Notes: generated by a model not told the origin, from the letters alone. A stretch of DNA of 64,000 bases from Desulfovibrio sp. DV (GCF_001936595.1 NZ_MLBG01000005.1:1-64000); one strand, 5' to 3'; positions 1 through 9,400 are shown, counted from the first letter of the stretch. Numbers and translations are program-made.

Positions 1-28
1 GTTACCCCCTCCCGGCCGCCGGAGGCAT
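1..28 (-). repeat. Partial copy of dispersed GCCTCC repeat
   Basis: Truncated by the window edge. On the minus strand it reads ATGCCTCCGGCGGCCGGGAG and lies just downstream of the purM stop codon. It has the same orientation toward its upstream gene as every other copy of this repeat family in the window. Confidence 0.65.
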
Positions 29-38
29 CCGCCTCTTT

Positions 39-1091
39 TTACTTGCTAAACAACACTTCGACCTGCTCGGCTCCGTCTTTGCGGATGTCGATGCGGCCGA
101 TGATGCGGGCGTATTCGTGCAGGGCCTTTAAGCGTTGCATGACATCGTCGGCAATCTCCGGGGCCACCACCAGCATGAACCCCACGCCGCAGTTGAAAAT
201 CTGCAGCATCTCCGGCCAGGTGAGCTTGCCCTGCTCTTTTAACCAATCAAAGACCGGCAGCATCGGCCAGGACCCGAACCGGATATGGGCGGCCACGCCT
301 TTGGGCAGGATGCGGTTGACGTTGTCGTAGAAGCCGCCGCCGGTGATGTGGACCATGCCCTTGATGTCGAAATCGCGCAGCAAATTGAGCACGGTCTTGA
401 CGTAGATGCGCGTGGGGGCCAGCAGGGCCTCGCCCACGGTCTGGGTGGAATTGGGCAGGGGATCGGTCGGGGACAAGCCGGAGTCGGCCAGGATCTTGCG
501 AATCAGCGAATAGCCGTTGGAGTGCGGTCCCGAGGACTCGATGCCGATGATGACGTCATCGACGCCAATGCTCGAGCCGTCGACGATTTTGGCGTTGTCC
601 ACCAGCCCCACGCAAAAGCCGGCCAGATCGTAGACGCCGTCGGGATAAAACCCCGGCATCTCGGCCGTCTCGCCGCCAAGCAAGGCGCAGGACGACTCTT
701 TGCAGCCGTCGGCAATGCCGGAGACGACCTGGGCGGCCAGATCCACCGAAAGTTTGCCGGTGGCAAAATAGTCCAGGAAAAAGAGCGGCTTTGCCCCCTG
801 AACCAATATGTCGTTGACACACATGGCCACAAGGTCGATACCGATGGTATCGTGCTTTTCCATGTCGTGGGCGAGTTTGAGCTTGGTGCCCACACCGTCG
901 GTGGAGGCTACCAGCACCGGGTCGGCCATGGCTCCGGCGTCGAGTTTGAATAGGCCCCCGAAGCCGCCAATGTCGGAGAGCACGCCCTTGCTGTAGGTTC
1001 CGGCCACAATGGACTTGATGCGCGAAACCAGGGAGTTGCCGGCGTCGATGTCAACGCCTGCGGCTTTGTAGGCTGCCGATCTGTCGGCCAT
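39..1091 (-). CDS. purM: Phosphoribosylformylglycinamidine cyclo-ligase (AIR synthetase)
   Basis: PurM closes the imidazole ring of 5-aminoimidazole ribonucleotide with ATP, step five of de novo purine synthesis, in the cytoplasm. The 350-residue product has the family's usual length. It carries the N-terminal glycine loop (IGGFGGLFKLD, about residue 41), the ATP-binding segment STDGVGTKLKLA (about 63-74) and the C-terminal HITGGGFYDNVNRILP block. The start MADRSAAYK is chosen over an upstream in-frame codon because AAGGAG lies 7 bases before it. No other pur gene is nearby. The next gene is divergent with only about 26 bases between the starts, so the purM promoter must overlap the first codons of that gene. 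Confidence 0.97.
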   Translation of the reverse strand: MADRSAAYKAAGVDIDAGNSLVSRIKSIVAGTYSKGVLSDIGGFGGLFKLDAGAMADPVLVASTDGVGTKLKLAHDMEKHDTIGIDLVAMCVNDILVQGAKPLFFLDYFATGKLSVDLAAQVVSGIADGCKESSCALLGGETAEMPGFYPDGVYDLAGFCVGLVDNAKIVDGSSIGVDDVIIGIESSGPHSNGYSLIRKILADSGLSPTDPLPNSTQTVGEALLAPTRIYVKTVLNLLRDFDIKGMVHITGGGFYDNVNRILPKGVAAHIRFGSWPMLPVFDWLKEQGKLTWPEMLQIFNCGVGFMLVVAPEIADDVMQRLKALHEYARIIGRIDIRKDGAEQVEVLFSK

Positions 1092-1117
1092 GGGGTCGCT
1101 CCTTGCGAGAAATGCAA

Positions 1118-1783
1118 ATGAAAACACGTCATGCTAGCCGTTTTATCGGCGAAGTTCAAGGGAAGCCCGCCCCCGGCCGCCGGACTGCGGCCCTGGCCCT
1201 GGCCCTGGTTGTCGCCGCCACCCTGCTTGCTCCAAGGCCGGCCCCGGCTGACGGCATGGACGGTTCGCCGCCGGTCGAGTACGGCCCGCCGCCGGCTGCG
1301 CCCTCGGACTCCGCCTGGGACAACAACGACGAGTCCCGCCGCGATGTGCGCCTGGGCAATGTGGACCACATGCGCCTTGGCCGCGAAGATGACGGCAGCG
1401 TCATCATGGAAGTCCGGCCACGCCCCAAACAGACCCAGGACCAGCAGCAAGTCGGCCCCTTCTACATCTATCCGCAAATCGGCAACATGCCCGGCCAGCA
1501 GACCGGCCAGCAATCCGGACAACAAGCTGGACCGTCGCGTGGACAACCCGGCCAGCCCGGCTCTATGGGCCAGCCAGGACAATCAGGCCAGGGACGAGGC
1601 CAGCCCGGACAGCAAGGCCAGCCCGGCCAGCAGCCGGGGATGTCCCGGGCGGCTCCCGGCAGTCAGGGCAATCCGGGAAATTTCGGCAATACTGGCGCCA
1701 ATTCCGGGTTCGGCCAGTCCCCTGGTTCGCCATCCGGCCAGGGAACCGCAACCGGCCAATGGCCGGCCGGCTCCGGTTCCTAG
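1118..1783 (+). CDS. Secreted Gly/Pro/Gln-rich collagen-like protein
   Basis: Function unknown. The N-terminus has a basic stretch and a hydrophobic core (TAALALALVVAATLLA) ending APA-DG, a Sec signal peptide. The middle (about residues 50-115) is charged and ordinary. The last 100 residues are built from short repeats such as GQPGQPGSMGQPGQ and GQQGQPGQQPG, with glycine often every third position, like bacterial collagen-like or other low-complexity surface proteins. Two upstream in-frame starts (TTG at 1103, ATG at 1112) are possible; 1118 puts the signal peptide closest to the N-terminus. It is divergent from purM and upstream of amrS with no obvious shared role. Confidence 0.7.
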   Translation: MKTRHASRFIGEVQGKPAPGRRTAALALALVVAATLLAPRPAPADGMDGSPPVEYGPPPAAPSDSAWDNNDESRRDVRLGNVDHMRLGREDDGSVIMEVRPRPKQTQDQQQVGPFYIYPQIGNMPGQQTGQQSGQQAGPSRGQPGQPGSMGQPGQSGQGRGQPGQQGQPGQQPGMSRAAPGSQGNPGNFGNTGANSGFGQSPGSPSGQGTATGQWPAGSGS

Positions 1784-1911
1784 TGCCGCAGCCTTCAAAA
1801 ATCCGGTCGCAATTTTTATTACCGCTTGTTGTGATACAGCCCTTTCTCGTTCCTTGATGCAGCCACTGCCCTCGTGGCTGCGACACGGGTCCCAAACCCA
1901 AGGAGGCCGCC

Positions 1912-2928
1912 ATGCACCCTGCCGCCCTCTGGAAAGCCCTGCCTGACGGGCGCGTGTCCTGCCGGCTGTGTTCGCACTTCTGCCGCATTGATGTTGGCCG
2001 CCGGGGCCTTTGCGGGGTACGCGAAAACCATGACGGCGCGCTTTATACCCTGGTCTACGACCGGGTGGCCGCCGCCAATCTCGATCCGGTGGAAAAAAAG
2101 CCGCTGTACCACTTCCTGCCCGGCACCACGACCTTTTCCTTTGGCACCATGGGCTGCAACCTGTCCTGCTCCTTCTGCCAGAATTATTCGTTGTCCCAAC
2201 CGCCGCGCCAGGGCAAGGCCATTACCGGCGAGCGGGCCAGTCCGGCCGATCTGGTGGCCGCAGCCCGCCGTAGCGGTGCGGCCTCGGTATCCTACACCTA
2301 TTCCGAGCCCACGATCTTTTTCGAGCTGATGGCCGATACGGCCGATCTGGCCCGGGCGGCGGGCCTTAAAAACATCCTGGTCTCCAACGGCTTCCAGAGC
2401 CGGCAGTGCCTTGACGCCCTGGCCGGGCGCATCGACGCGGCCAACATCGACTTAAAGGCCATGCGCCCGGATTTCTACGAACGCATCTGCGGGGCGAAGC
2501 TGGCCCCTGTGCTCAAAAACCTCGTGCGCATCCGGGAGCTTGGCTGGTGGCTGGAAGTGACGACCCTGCTCATACCAGGCGTCAACGACAGCCCTGGGGA
2601 GCTTTCGGAGCTGGCCGGTTTCCTGGCCAAGGAGCTCGGGGTGGACACGCCCTGGCATATCTCGCGGTTTCATCCCGATTTCGCCATGCGCGACCGGCCC
2701 CCGACGCCGCCGGAAAGTCTGGCCCAGGCCTACGACCTTGGGCGCGAGGCCGGCCTTCGCTACGTGTATGTCGGCAATGTGCCGGACCAGGAACGCAGCA
2801 CCACCTTCTGCCCGAACTGCGGCGAACGGCTCATCGAGCGCCAGGACATGGGACTTCAGGCGGCGCGAACGGCAGGCGGCCGCTGCTCCTCGTGCGGCGC
2901 GCCCATCGCCGGCATCGGCCTGCCATGA
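1912..2928 (+). CDS. amrS: AmmeMemoRadiSam system radical SAM enzyme
   Basis: A 338-residue radical SAM protein of the PflA-like AmrS family. The cluster motif CNLSCSFC (C82, C86, C89) follows an N-terminal cysteine-rich segment (CRLCSHFC...GLCG, residues 17-34). The C-terminus is a zinc-ribbon-like pair, CPNCGE and CSSCGA. In the family this protein co-occurs with AmrA and AmrB homologues; neither is in this window. The substrate of the family is not established, so only radical SAM chemistry (4Fe-4S cluster, SAM cleavage) can be asserted. The start is set by AAGGAGG five bases upstream. Older annotations call relatives pyruvate-formate-lyase activating enzyme, but no partner glycyl-radical enzyme is present. 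Confidence 0.9.
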   Translation: MHPAALWKALPDGRVSCRLCSHFCRIDVGRRGLCGVRENHDGALYTLVYDRVAAANLDPVEKKPLYHFLPGTTTFSFGTMGCNLSCSFCQNYSLSQPPRQGKAITGERASPADLVAAARRSGAASVSYTYSEPTIFFELMADTADLARAAGLKNILVSNGFQSRQCLDALAGRIDAANIDLKAMRPDFYERICGAKLAPVLKNLVRIRELGWWLEVTTLLIPGVNDSPGELSELAGFLAKELGVDTPWHISRFHPDFAMRDRPPTPPESLAQAYDLGREAGLRYVYVGNVPDQERSTTFCPNCGERLIERQDMGLQAARTAGGRCSSCGAPIAGIGLP

Positions 2929-3034
2929 CGGTTTGTCGTGGCGACGGACGGGCAGAATAGGCTGCCGCTCACGATTGTGCCGCTCCTGCCCTTGCCAGGG
3001 CCAGGAAGTTGCAGTAACCAATGCCCTCTTCCGT

Positions 3035-3111
3035 CGGGGCGTGGCGCAGACTGGTAGCGCGCCTGCTTTGGGAGCAGGATGCCGGGTGTTCAAATCACCT
3101 CGCCCCGACCA
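3035..3111 (+). tRNA. tRNA-Pro (anticodon TGG)
   Basis: Folds as a complete 77-base tRNA. The acceptor stem CGGGGCG (3035-3041) pairs with CGCCCCG (3101-3107), then A and an encoded CCA. The anticodon stem CCTGC/GCAGG encloses the loop TTTGGGA with TGG at 3069-3071. The T arm GGGTG-TTCAAAT-CACCT is present. It reads proline codons CCN. Confidence 0.97.
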
Positions 3112-3122
3112 GTATATTTCAA

Positions 3123-3159
3123 GGGGGATAGACCGTCTTTGGCCTGTCCCCCTTTTTTT
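3123..3159 (+). terminator. Intrinsic terminator after tRNA-Pro
   Basis: GGGGGA (3123-3128) pairs with TCCCCC (3147-3152) and is followed by seven T residues. It is placed 12 bases after the tRNA and fits termination of the tRNA transcript. Confidence 0.85.
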
Positions 3160-3404
3160 GGCTAGCCGGGCTGGACAACCTATTGACCAACCGTTCAGGA
3201 TCACAAGATAAATCTTGGCAATATTCGGGTTGGATGCGGGCCGTAAACAGACAGACTGCGGGCTGTGCCAGGTGAAATAATCCGGCAAAACGACCCGCAC
3301 AGCCGTTTTATCAACCAAATTTGGCACCTATTTCGTGATGCCGCAAATGCACACTGCCTTGCCGATGAGGCTCCCCGCAAGACCTCGGGACAAATCTGCA
3401 TCTA

Positions 3405-5042
3405 TTGATGCTGGTTAGTTGCTCTGATACCAAGCGGTATGTTCAATGCGCCACGTCGCTGCCGGGCGTGTCCGGCCCGTCAGTGATCGCCCCTTTTAAA
3501 CCACCCCGACTGACGGCCCGGGAGTGGCTCGTTTGTGCAGTTGCCGCCTGGGGATTCCTCTTCGATAGCTACGAACTGCTTATGCTGCCGCTCATCATAC
3601 GCCCGGCGCTCATGGAACTTGGCGGAATCCGACCCGGCTCGCCAGAATTCACGTTCTGGTTCGGAATGCTCTTTTACATCCCAGCCATAGCGGGCGGCAC
3701 CTTCGGACTTCTTGGCGGCTACCTCACCGACCGCTTTGGCCGGCAACGAATACTGACGGCAAGCATCATGCTGTATGCGATCTCCTCGTTCCTGACAGGG
3801 TTCGCGACGACCTTGACCATGCTGCTTGTCCTGCGTTGCCTCGTTTTTATCGGCATATGCGTGGAATTCGTGGCTGCGGTTGCCTGGCTGGCTGAATTTT
3901 TCCCCGAACCACGCCGACGCGAGGCCGTCCTTGGAACCACCCAAGCCTTTTCTTCGGTCGGGGGACTGCTGGTGGCCCTGGCAGGAGGCGTTGCATCCTC
4001 CTTGGCGAGCGGACGCCCCATCGAGATCTTGGGATGGTTCCTCTTGCCGCCGATGGCCTTGCCGCCAATCGGCCTCCCGGATTTGTTGTCGTTTCTCGGA
4101 CACATCGACAATCCCCACGCCGATTGGCGCTATACGCTCATGTCCGGCCTTCTGCCGGCCCTGCCGCTTCTTCTGGTGCGGCCTTTTCTGCCCGAGTCCC
4201 CGCCCTGGCTGGAAAAACGCCGCACCGGCCGCCTTGGCCGGCCAAGCGTAGCCGCCCTGTTCTCCCCGAAGCTTTGGCGCACCACCTGCCTGGTCACCGG
4301 CATGTTCATGCTGAGTTTCGCCGCCGCCTTTGGGGCCATGCTGCAAGCGCCGCAGATCGTGCCCGGGCTGCCCGAGACCCGGGCCGCTGTGGCAGAGGCC
4401 CACGGCAAACTGCTTTCCGCGCAAGATCAGGCGTCGCTTCGCGCCCAGTTCGCAGCGGCGGGATTCTCCGAGGACGAAATCGAGCAGAGGGTGTTCGCCG
4501 AAAAACGCCGCGTCGCCGGCCCGGTGGAACAGGGAATCGCGGCCCGGGTGACCACATTTCAGGAGATGGGGGGAATTGGCGGGCGGTGCGCCCTGGCGGT
4601 GCTGGCGGTCTGGATTGTCAGCCGCAGGAGGCTTCTGCGGTTTTTCCTGATTCCGGCAACGGTTATTTTGCCGATGACCTTCGCCTGGGCCGGCACCACG
4701 AGCCTGCCCGCCTTCGAAAGCGGTCTGTTTCTCGCGGGATTTTTTATTATCGGCCAGTTCAGCTTCTGGGGAAATTATCTCCCCCGGGTCTATCCACTGC
4801 ACTTGCGGGGCACAGGGGAAAGCTTCGCGGCCAACGTCGGCGGACGCATGCTCGGATCGTGCTTCGCCGCCCTGACCCAATGGCTCGCCGCCGTCCTGCC
4901 CGTCGCCGCCGCCCATCCCGCCCGGGTCGCCTACGCCGCCGCCGGAGTCGCCTTCCTGGTCACCCTGGCCAATCTGATTGCCTCACGCTGGCTGCCCGAG
5001 CCCGCCTCAGGGCTCCTGCCCGAGGACGCGCAAGACCTTTGA
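3405..5042 (+). CDS. MFS transporter with a large central insertion
   Basis: About 545 residues with twelve likely membrane helices. The cytoplasmic loop after helix 2 has the major-facilitator motif GGYLTDRFGRQRIL, and PESPPWL precedes the central region, as in sugar-porter-like MFS proteins. Between the two halves is a long hydrophilic, predicted helical insertion (about residues 310-375, rich in A, E, R and Q) that is unusual for a 400-residue MFS carrier. The substrate cannot be told. The start is uncertain: TTG 3405 or ATG 3408 lack a ribosome-binding site, and GTG 3468 is possible. It converges with the acyl-CoA synthetase-like gene. Confidence 0.85.
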   Translation: MMLVSCSDTKRYVQCATSLPGVSGPSVIAPFKPPRLTAREWLVCAVAAWGFLFDSYELLMLPLIIRPALMELGGIRPGSPEFTFWFGMLFYIPAIAGGTFGLLGGYLTDRFGRQRILTASIMLYAISSFLTGFATTLTMLLVLRCLVFIGICVEFVAAVAWLAEFFPEPRRREAVLGTTQAFSSVGGLLVALAGGVASSLASGRPIEILGWFLLPPMALPPIGLPDLLSFLGHIDNPHADWRYTLMSGLLPALPLLLVRPFLPESPPWLEKRRTGRLGRPSVAALFSPKLWRTTCLVTGMFMLSFAAAFGAMLQAPQIVPGLPETRAAVAEAHGKLLSAQDQASLRAQFAAAGFSEDEIEQRVFAEKRRVAGPVEQGIAARVTTFQEMGGIGGRCALAVLAVWIVSRRRLLRFFLIPATVILPMTFAWAGTTSLPAFESGLFLAGFFIIGQFSFWGNYLPRVYPLHLRGTGESFAANVGGRMLGSCFAALTQWLAAVLPVAAAHPARVAYAAAGVAFLVTLANLIASRWLPEPASGLLPEDAQDL

Positions 5043-5097
5043 GGACGGCGCGACAGCCCATGCGGAAAAATGCTGGACCATCCCGTGCCCGGCTCGC

Positions 5098-6621
5098 TCA
5101 GACATCCCCGCGCACCCGGCCAAGGCATTTTACGGCCAAAGCCGTCAGCTGTTGCCGGTCGGTCTTGCCCCGAGGCGTCACCGGCCACTGCGCAATGGCC
5201 AGGCAAGCCACGGGCACCGACAGAGCATCCACCCTGTCGGCGAGGTACCGGAGCAGCGTTTCGGCCCCGGGATCGGGGCCGGCCGTTCGATAAAAGGCCA
5301 CAGGAACCTGCCCGGCCTCGGCATCGGGAGCCCCCACCACCACGGCCTCGGCCACCCCAGGATACCCGGCCAGGACGTCGGCCACCAGGGCGGCGGCCAC
5401 CTGGACGGCATGGCGCACGATGATGTCTCCGCTGCGCCCGAGAAACCAGTAGTCGCCCTCGGCGTCGCGGCGCATGCAATCGCCCGTATCGTACCAGCCG
5501 GTTCCGATGGCCCGATGGGTGGCCATGGTGTCGTTGAAATAGCCGGCCATCATGTTCGCCGAGGTGACGAGGAGGCGTCCGGGACTGCCCTCGGGAACGC
5601 CCTGCCCGGCGTCGTCCACAAGCCGCATGGACACGTCGCCAACGGGCCGGCCGACGCAGCCGGGCTTGTCCGTTTCGCTTGGCGCGACCACGGCCACAAG
5701 GCCTGTTTCAGTCAGGCCGTACAGGTTGCAATACGGCCGGCCGGTGATTCGCCGGGACGCCTCGTAGAGGGCTTGTCCCGGCGCGTCGCCGCCGCTGAGC
5801 CAAAATCGCAGCCGCGAATGGTCAACCCGGGCGGCGGCCGGATCGGCAAACAGCTTCCGGGCGTAACTGGGCATCACGAGGCAATACCCAGGGCGGACCT
5901 CCCCATAGAGACGCCAGAACGCGGCCGGGTCCGGATTTTCGGCCAGCACGACGGTCCCGCCCTGGCGCAGCATGGCCAGCACCTGGAACACCAGGACCAC
6001 TGGCCGGTGGACAGCGAAAACGGCCACGGTCGTGTCGGCCGTGACGCCCAGGGCCTGGACAAAGGCTTCCACCCGTCGTGCGAGCCGCTCCTGGGTGTGC
6101 GCGACGGCCTTGGGCCGGCCGGTGGAGCCGGAGGTGTAAACGAGCAGGCAGATCGGGTCCGGGACGGTGCTCCGGGGCACAGGGGCGCTCGGAGTATGGG
6201 CGAAAAAGGAGTCGTAGCCGACGGTTCCCGGTTCGGGCCGACCGAGGCAGACCGTGACGGCCAGTTGCTCCCGCGTCTCGGCCGGGATGGCTGCACCCAA
6301 ACCGGAAGCCAGGACAAGGCCCCTGGCCCCTGTCTGCCCGATGATCTCTGCTTGCCGGGTCGGCGGCGCGTCCAGCAAAAGAGGAACGAGGACAAGTTCA
6401 GCCCGGCAGGCGGCCAGGATGACGGTAACAAGCTCGATGGAGTTCGGGAGAAGAACAGCAAGCCGGTCGCCCGGAGCAAGACCGAGGCTTGAAAGCCAGG
6501 CGGCCAGCCTGCCTGCGTCTGCCACCAGTTGGGTATAGGTGACGTGGCGCGGCCCGCAACAAAGGGCCACGGCCTCGGGTAGCTCCGCTGCCGTGGCGGC
6601 GACCATGCGGAAAAGGGGCAT
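5098..6621 (-). CDS. AMP-dependent acyl-CoA synthetase/ligase family protein
   Basis: An ANL-superfamily adenylating enzyme of 507 residues. It shows the P-loop-like YTSGSTGRPKAV (about 162-173), the YGLTETG block, YDTGD in the hinge region, and PRGKTDRQ near the C-terminus with the adenylation lysine at about 486. It should activate a carboxylic acid as an acyl-adenylate and transfer it to CoA or a carrier protein. No carrier protein or pathway genes lie beside it, so the acid is unknown. AAGGAG is six bases before the start. The nearest genes are convergent or unrelated, so it is probably monocistronic. Confidence 0.9.
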   Translation of the reverse strand: MPLFRMVAATAAELPEAVALCCGPRHVTYTQLVADAGRLAAWLSSLGLAPGDRLAVLLPNSIELVTVILAACRAELVLVPLLLDAPPTRQAEIIGQTGARGLVLASGLGAAIPAETREQLAVTVCLGRPEPGTVGYDSFFAHTPSAPVPRSTVPDPICLLVYTSGSTGRPKAVAHTQERLARRVEAFVQALGVTADTTVAVFAVHRPVVLVFQVLAMLRQGGTVVLAENPDPAAFWRLYGEVRPGYCLVMPSYARKLFADPAAARVDHSRLRFWLSGGDAPGQALYEASRRITGRPYCNLYGLTETGLVAVVAPSETDKPGCVGRPVGDVSMRLVDDAGQGVPEGSPGRLLVTSANMMAGYFNDTMATHRAIGTGWYDTGDCMRRDAEGDYWFLGRSGDIIVRHAVQVAAALVADVLAGYPGVAEAVVVGAPDAEAGQVPVAFYRTAGPDPGAETLLRYLADRVDALSVPVACLAIAQWPVTPRGKTDRQQLTALAVKCLGRVRGDV

Positions 6622-6703
6622 GGAACACTCCTTGGCATGTTCCCATGCCCGTGCCGCCGCAGGTTTTCACCTTGTAAGCCCTGGCGACGCTTTCACCGAA
6701 AGG

Positions 6704-7207
6704 CTACTTTTCCGAGAACTCAGCCGGATCGGCATTACTGCTTTTCCCAATCTTTTCACGCAGGGATTTGCTGTACGCAGCAGTCTTCGCCTCGCCTGTC
6801 TTGTTGTTGTATTTGAACTTGAATTCAACATCATTTGGCAAGTCACAACCATATAAACTCCATTCAGCATCGTCTTTTATGCTGGTTGGAGTGCAAAGAT
6901 TTTTTTTCATGTCGGCAAGGATATCTTCTTTATCCCTGCCGACAACGCGGATAATCCTGGCGTAGTACTTCCCATCGATGAACGCATATGCGATGGCCGG
7001 CGACGCCTTCTGATGCACGGGAAGGCGGCAAATTCCAACATAATTGTAGTAGGAAACGCCTTCTTTCTCCGTATACAATATGAAATTGCCATCGTCGATA
7101 TCGCTTAACTTTGCACCGAAATCAAGTTTTCCGCACTCAAAAGCCTGAGCTTGCTGGGACAGCAGAGCAGTGAAAACAAAAACTACAACAAAAATGAACG
7201 AACGCAT
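6704..7207 (-). CDS. Secreted hypothetical protein, low GC
   Basis: No recognised family. A signal peptide (MRSFIFVVVFVFTALLSQQ ending AQA) precedes a mature part of about 145 residues with four cysteines (FECG, GICR, LCTP, GCDL) that could form two disulfides in the periplasm. The composition is much more AT-rich than its neighbours, with many AAA, TAT and AAT codons, which suggests recent acquisition. The start at 7207 is preferred over an upstream in-frame codon because GGAGGAG lies immediately before it and it begins the signal peptide. Confidence 0.75.
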   Translation of the reverse strand: MRSFIFVVVFVFTALLSQQAQAFECGKLDFGAKLSDIDDGNFILYTEKEGVSYYNYVGICRLPVHQKASPAIAYAFIDGKYYARIIRVVGRDKEDILADMKKNLCTPTSIKDDAEWSLYGCDLPNDVEFKFKYNNKTGEAKTAAYSKSLREKIGKSSNADPAEFSEK

Positions 7208-7748
7208 AACTCCTCCATTGTTTGTTGGACTGAACCAATCTCCATATACCACTACACAACTCTCTTTCCACGATCAGCATCGATTCAGAATTGTCCCATA
7301 GCAATACAAAAACAGACTGATCTGGGATGGAAGCATGACTCCAGCAAAAACAGCAGAGCCATGCTTCCGCATCGTTGGCAACAAATCGAGATACGATAAC
7401 AGTATTGAGAAATATCGCATGGCTTGCGGCGACAGTCAATAAAGAGAGTGATGCGCTGAGGCCCGAGACGCAATAGGCAAGGGTTCACACGTTTAAAAAA
7501 AATCCCGAATGCTTCCCCTTTGCACCGCATCGTCTCAGTGCCAAGCGGACAGACCATGCTCAACGGATATCCGGCCGGCAAAGCCCTTCGCTCGTCAATC
7601 GGAATGGCTGGTTCGCGGCGGATAAATCTCTAGGGAGGGGGAGACAGTCGCGGGCTGCCCCTGTTCCCCTCCTGCAGGCAAATCCCGAGGACTTTGGGCT
7701 GCAAGGGCTGGAGAACCGGGGACTGGACAACCGCCCAGGCTGCTCCCC
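7208..7748. other. Non-coding stretch between two minus-strand secreted-protein genes
   Basis: About 540 bases without a convincing gene. The left 250 bases are AT-rich like the gene at 6704 and presumably hold its promoter, but no clean -35/-10 pair was found. The right part is GC-rich and follows the stop of the next gene; no clear terminator with a T run is visible. Confidence 0.5.
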
Positions 7749-8756
7749 CTACGGCGTGGCGCCGAGGAGTAACAGCAGGGGCCCCTGCAGATAGGCACCC
7801 GCAGGGTGATAGGAGCCGATCAGTTTGAGACTGGCGGTCTTCGAGAAATCATCACCCGAAAAGCCATAGCCTGACAGGGTCATTGTCGCATTGGAGGTGT
7901 TTCCGCTGATTTGCCCCAGCAAGGAAGTGAGCACGCCGTTACTGATCGTGTCAAACAGGACAGAGCCTTCAGGGGTTATTGACCCGAGTTGCGTAAAGAA
8001 CTGGACCGCACTGCCGGTCGGGCCATGGCCTTCGCCCAGGAAAAATCCATTACTGTACTGGGTAATGGTAAAACGTCCGGGATTCTCTGATCCAAACAAC
8101 GCCTGGCTTGTTATTTCCCATACCGTATTGGCTGTCCAGGCCCATTCAGGGGATGTGCCGTAAGCGGTCGACACTTCCGAGGCTTGCGGCGGCGTGAATA
8201 CCGCCGGGTCATAGGGCGTCATATAGGCCCAATGCGTCAAGAGCAGGCCGGTCCCGGTGATCATTTGCATTTCCATCAACGGGATATCGCCAAGAGACTG
8301 CATCCTGCCGACGCCAAGGGTCGTCACGCCGGAGGTTGTGTCCGTGAAGGTTATGCGAATGTCTCCATTGGCAGCGACTGTCCCGGACATTGCGCTGGTG
8401 CTGGTCGATGTGGTGGCGGGCTGGGCCAGATCCGCTCCGGACGCCACATACAAGGTGGCGCTGCTTGTGCCGGAAAAAGATCCGTTCACCACCGGGCCAA
8501 GAGCCCAGAGCGTCTGATCGCCTGTAAGGATTGGCGGCGGCACGGTAAAGCTGTTGGGATTTACGGCGGCATAGGCGACCAGATATGGAACGGGAACATA
8601 CCAGCTCGTGTTTGAAAGCAGGGCGTCCCATTGGGTGCTTTGGGCCAGGGCGACTCGCGGTCCGCTGTACAAAACGATGCCCAGAAGCAGCAAGCCAAGG
8701 ACGGCCAGACCCGCGCACCGGTTTGCGTGGCCTGTTGTTGCTGGAGGTACTTTCAT
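7749..8756 (-). CDS. Secreted hypothetical protein, Ser/Thr-rich
   Basis: No recognised family. The 335 residues start with a signal or anchor segment (AGLAVLGLLLLGIVLYS, then VALAQ) and continue as a Ser/Thr/Gly-rich, beta-type sequence with no cysteine in the mature part. Phrases such as GTVAANGDIRITFTDTTSG suggest a repetitive beta-sheet exoprotein. The product ends in a hydrophobic tail (GPLLLLLGATP) that could act as a membrane anchor or sorting end. The start at 8756 has AAAGGAC eight bases upstream and begins the signal peptide directly. Confidence 0.7.
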   Translation of the reverse strand: MKVPPATTGHANRCAGLAVLGLLLLGIVLYSGPRVALAQSTQWDALLSNTSWYVPVPYLVAYAAVNPNSFTVPPPILTGDQTLWALGPVVNGSFSGTSSATLYVASGADLAQPATTSTSTSAMSGTVAANGDIRITFTDTTSGVTTLGVGRMQSLGDIPLMEMQMITGTGLLLTHWAYMTPYDPAVFTPPQASEVSTAYGTSPEWAWTANTVWEITSQALFGSENPGRFTITQYSNGFFLGEGHGPTGSAVQFFTQLGSITPEGSVLFDTISNGVLTSLLGQISGNTSNATMTLSGYGFSGDDFSKTASLKLIGSYHPAGAYLQGPLLLLLGATP

Positions 8757-9400
8757 GATGCACTGTCCTTTGGCCCTGCAATCGTTCGACAATCATGGTC
8801 CGGCTTGTCCGCGGACGCAGCTGTAACGGCTTTCGCTTGCAACCCAGGATACCTGTTGCGTGCGCTTCGGGAAGGAGAGCCCGGAACCGCGCAGCAAGCC
8901 CCTGTCGGCGGGAGCCGAAACCCCTTGCCTCGAGCTTGTGTCTGCGCGTCAGACTCCCGGTTGATCGTTACCCTAAAGTGCATCCAATAACCACCCAAAG
9001 GCTCTTAAAACCAATTCTCTGCAAAATGCGCATTGGTCAGGCGGAACCGTCTCCCGGACGGCCGGGAAGCCACTCCCCCTGGCGGCGTCGGGCACCAGGA
9101 CCTTCCCTCCCGGTCCCGGCCGCCGTTGCGCCCCCGGGATCAAGGCCAGACCGGTTTGCGATTTTGCTATACCATACCGGCCACCCGGACGCCGGGTTGG
9201 GTGTTCCGGTTCTCGGCTGCAGGCAAAACAACCGCCGTCAAGCGCCGCGCCTCCTGCCACACCTTGGTATGGACCGGGCGGATTGCCCTTGCCCTGTGCA
9301 TCTGCATCCAGTAACAATGGAGAAACCGCTGCGAACTCTTCGCAACAACATTCTATTGCTTGGAACACTATCCCAAACGAACCACAAGAGGATAACAGCA
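8757..9400. other. Long non-coding region upstream of mgtC, with strong hairpins
   Basis: No gene is convincing in these 640 bases. From 8845 to 8917 three nested or adjacent hairpins can be drawn: TTGCGTGCGC (8856-8865) with GCGCAGCAA (8889-8897), TTCGGG with CCCGGAA inside it, and CGGC-GGGA-GCCG (8906-8917). CCAGGATACCTG at 8844-8855 resembles the 3-prime box of cobalamin riboswitches, but the rest of that fold is not found. The mgtC ribosome-binding site AGGA lies at the right end. Confidence 0.4.

Noticed and set aside
3035-3405. Integration site at the tRNA-Pro gene
   Set aside because: No integrase gene and no repeated 3-prime end of the tRNA was found downstream within the window.
8750-8860. 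Cobalamin riboswitch on the plus strand
   Set aside because: CCAGGATACCTG resembles the 3-prime B12 box and CTGTAACGG lies upstream, but the GCCACTG...GGGAAGGC arm and the 5-prime part are missing, and the region overlaps the start of a gene on the other strand.
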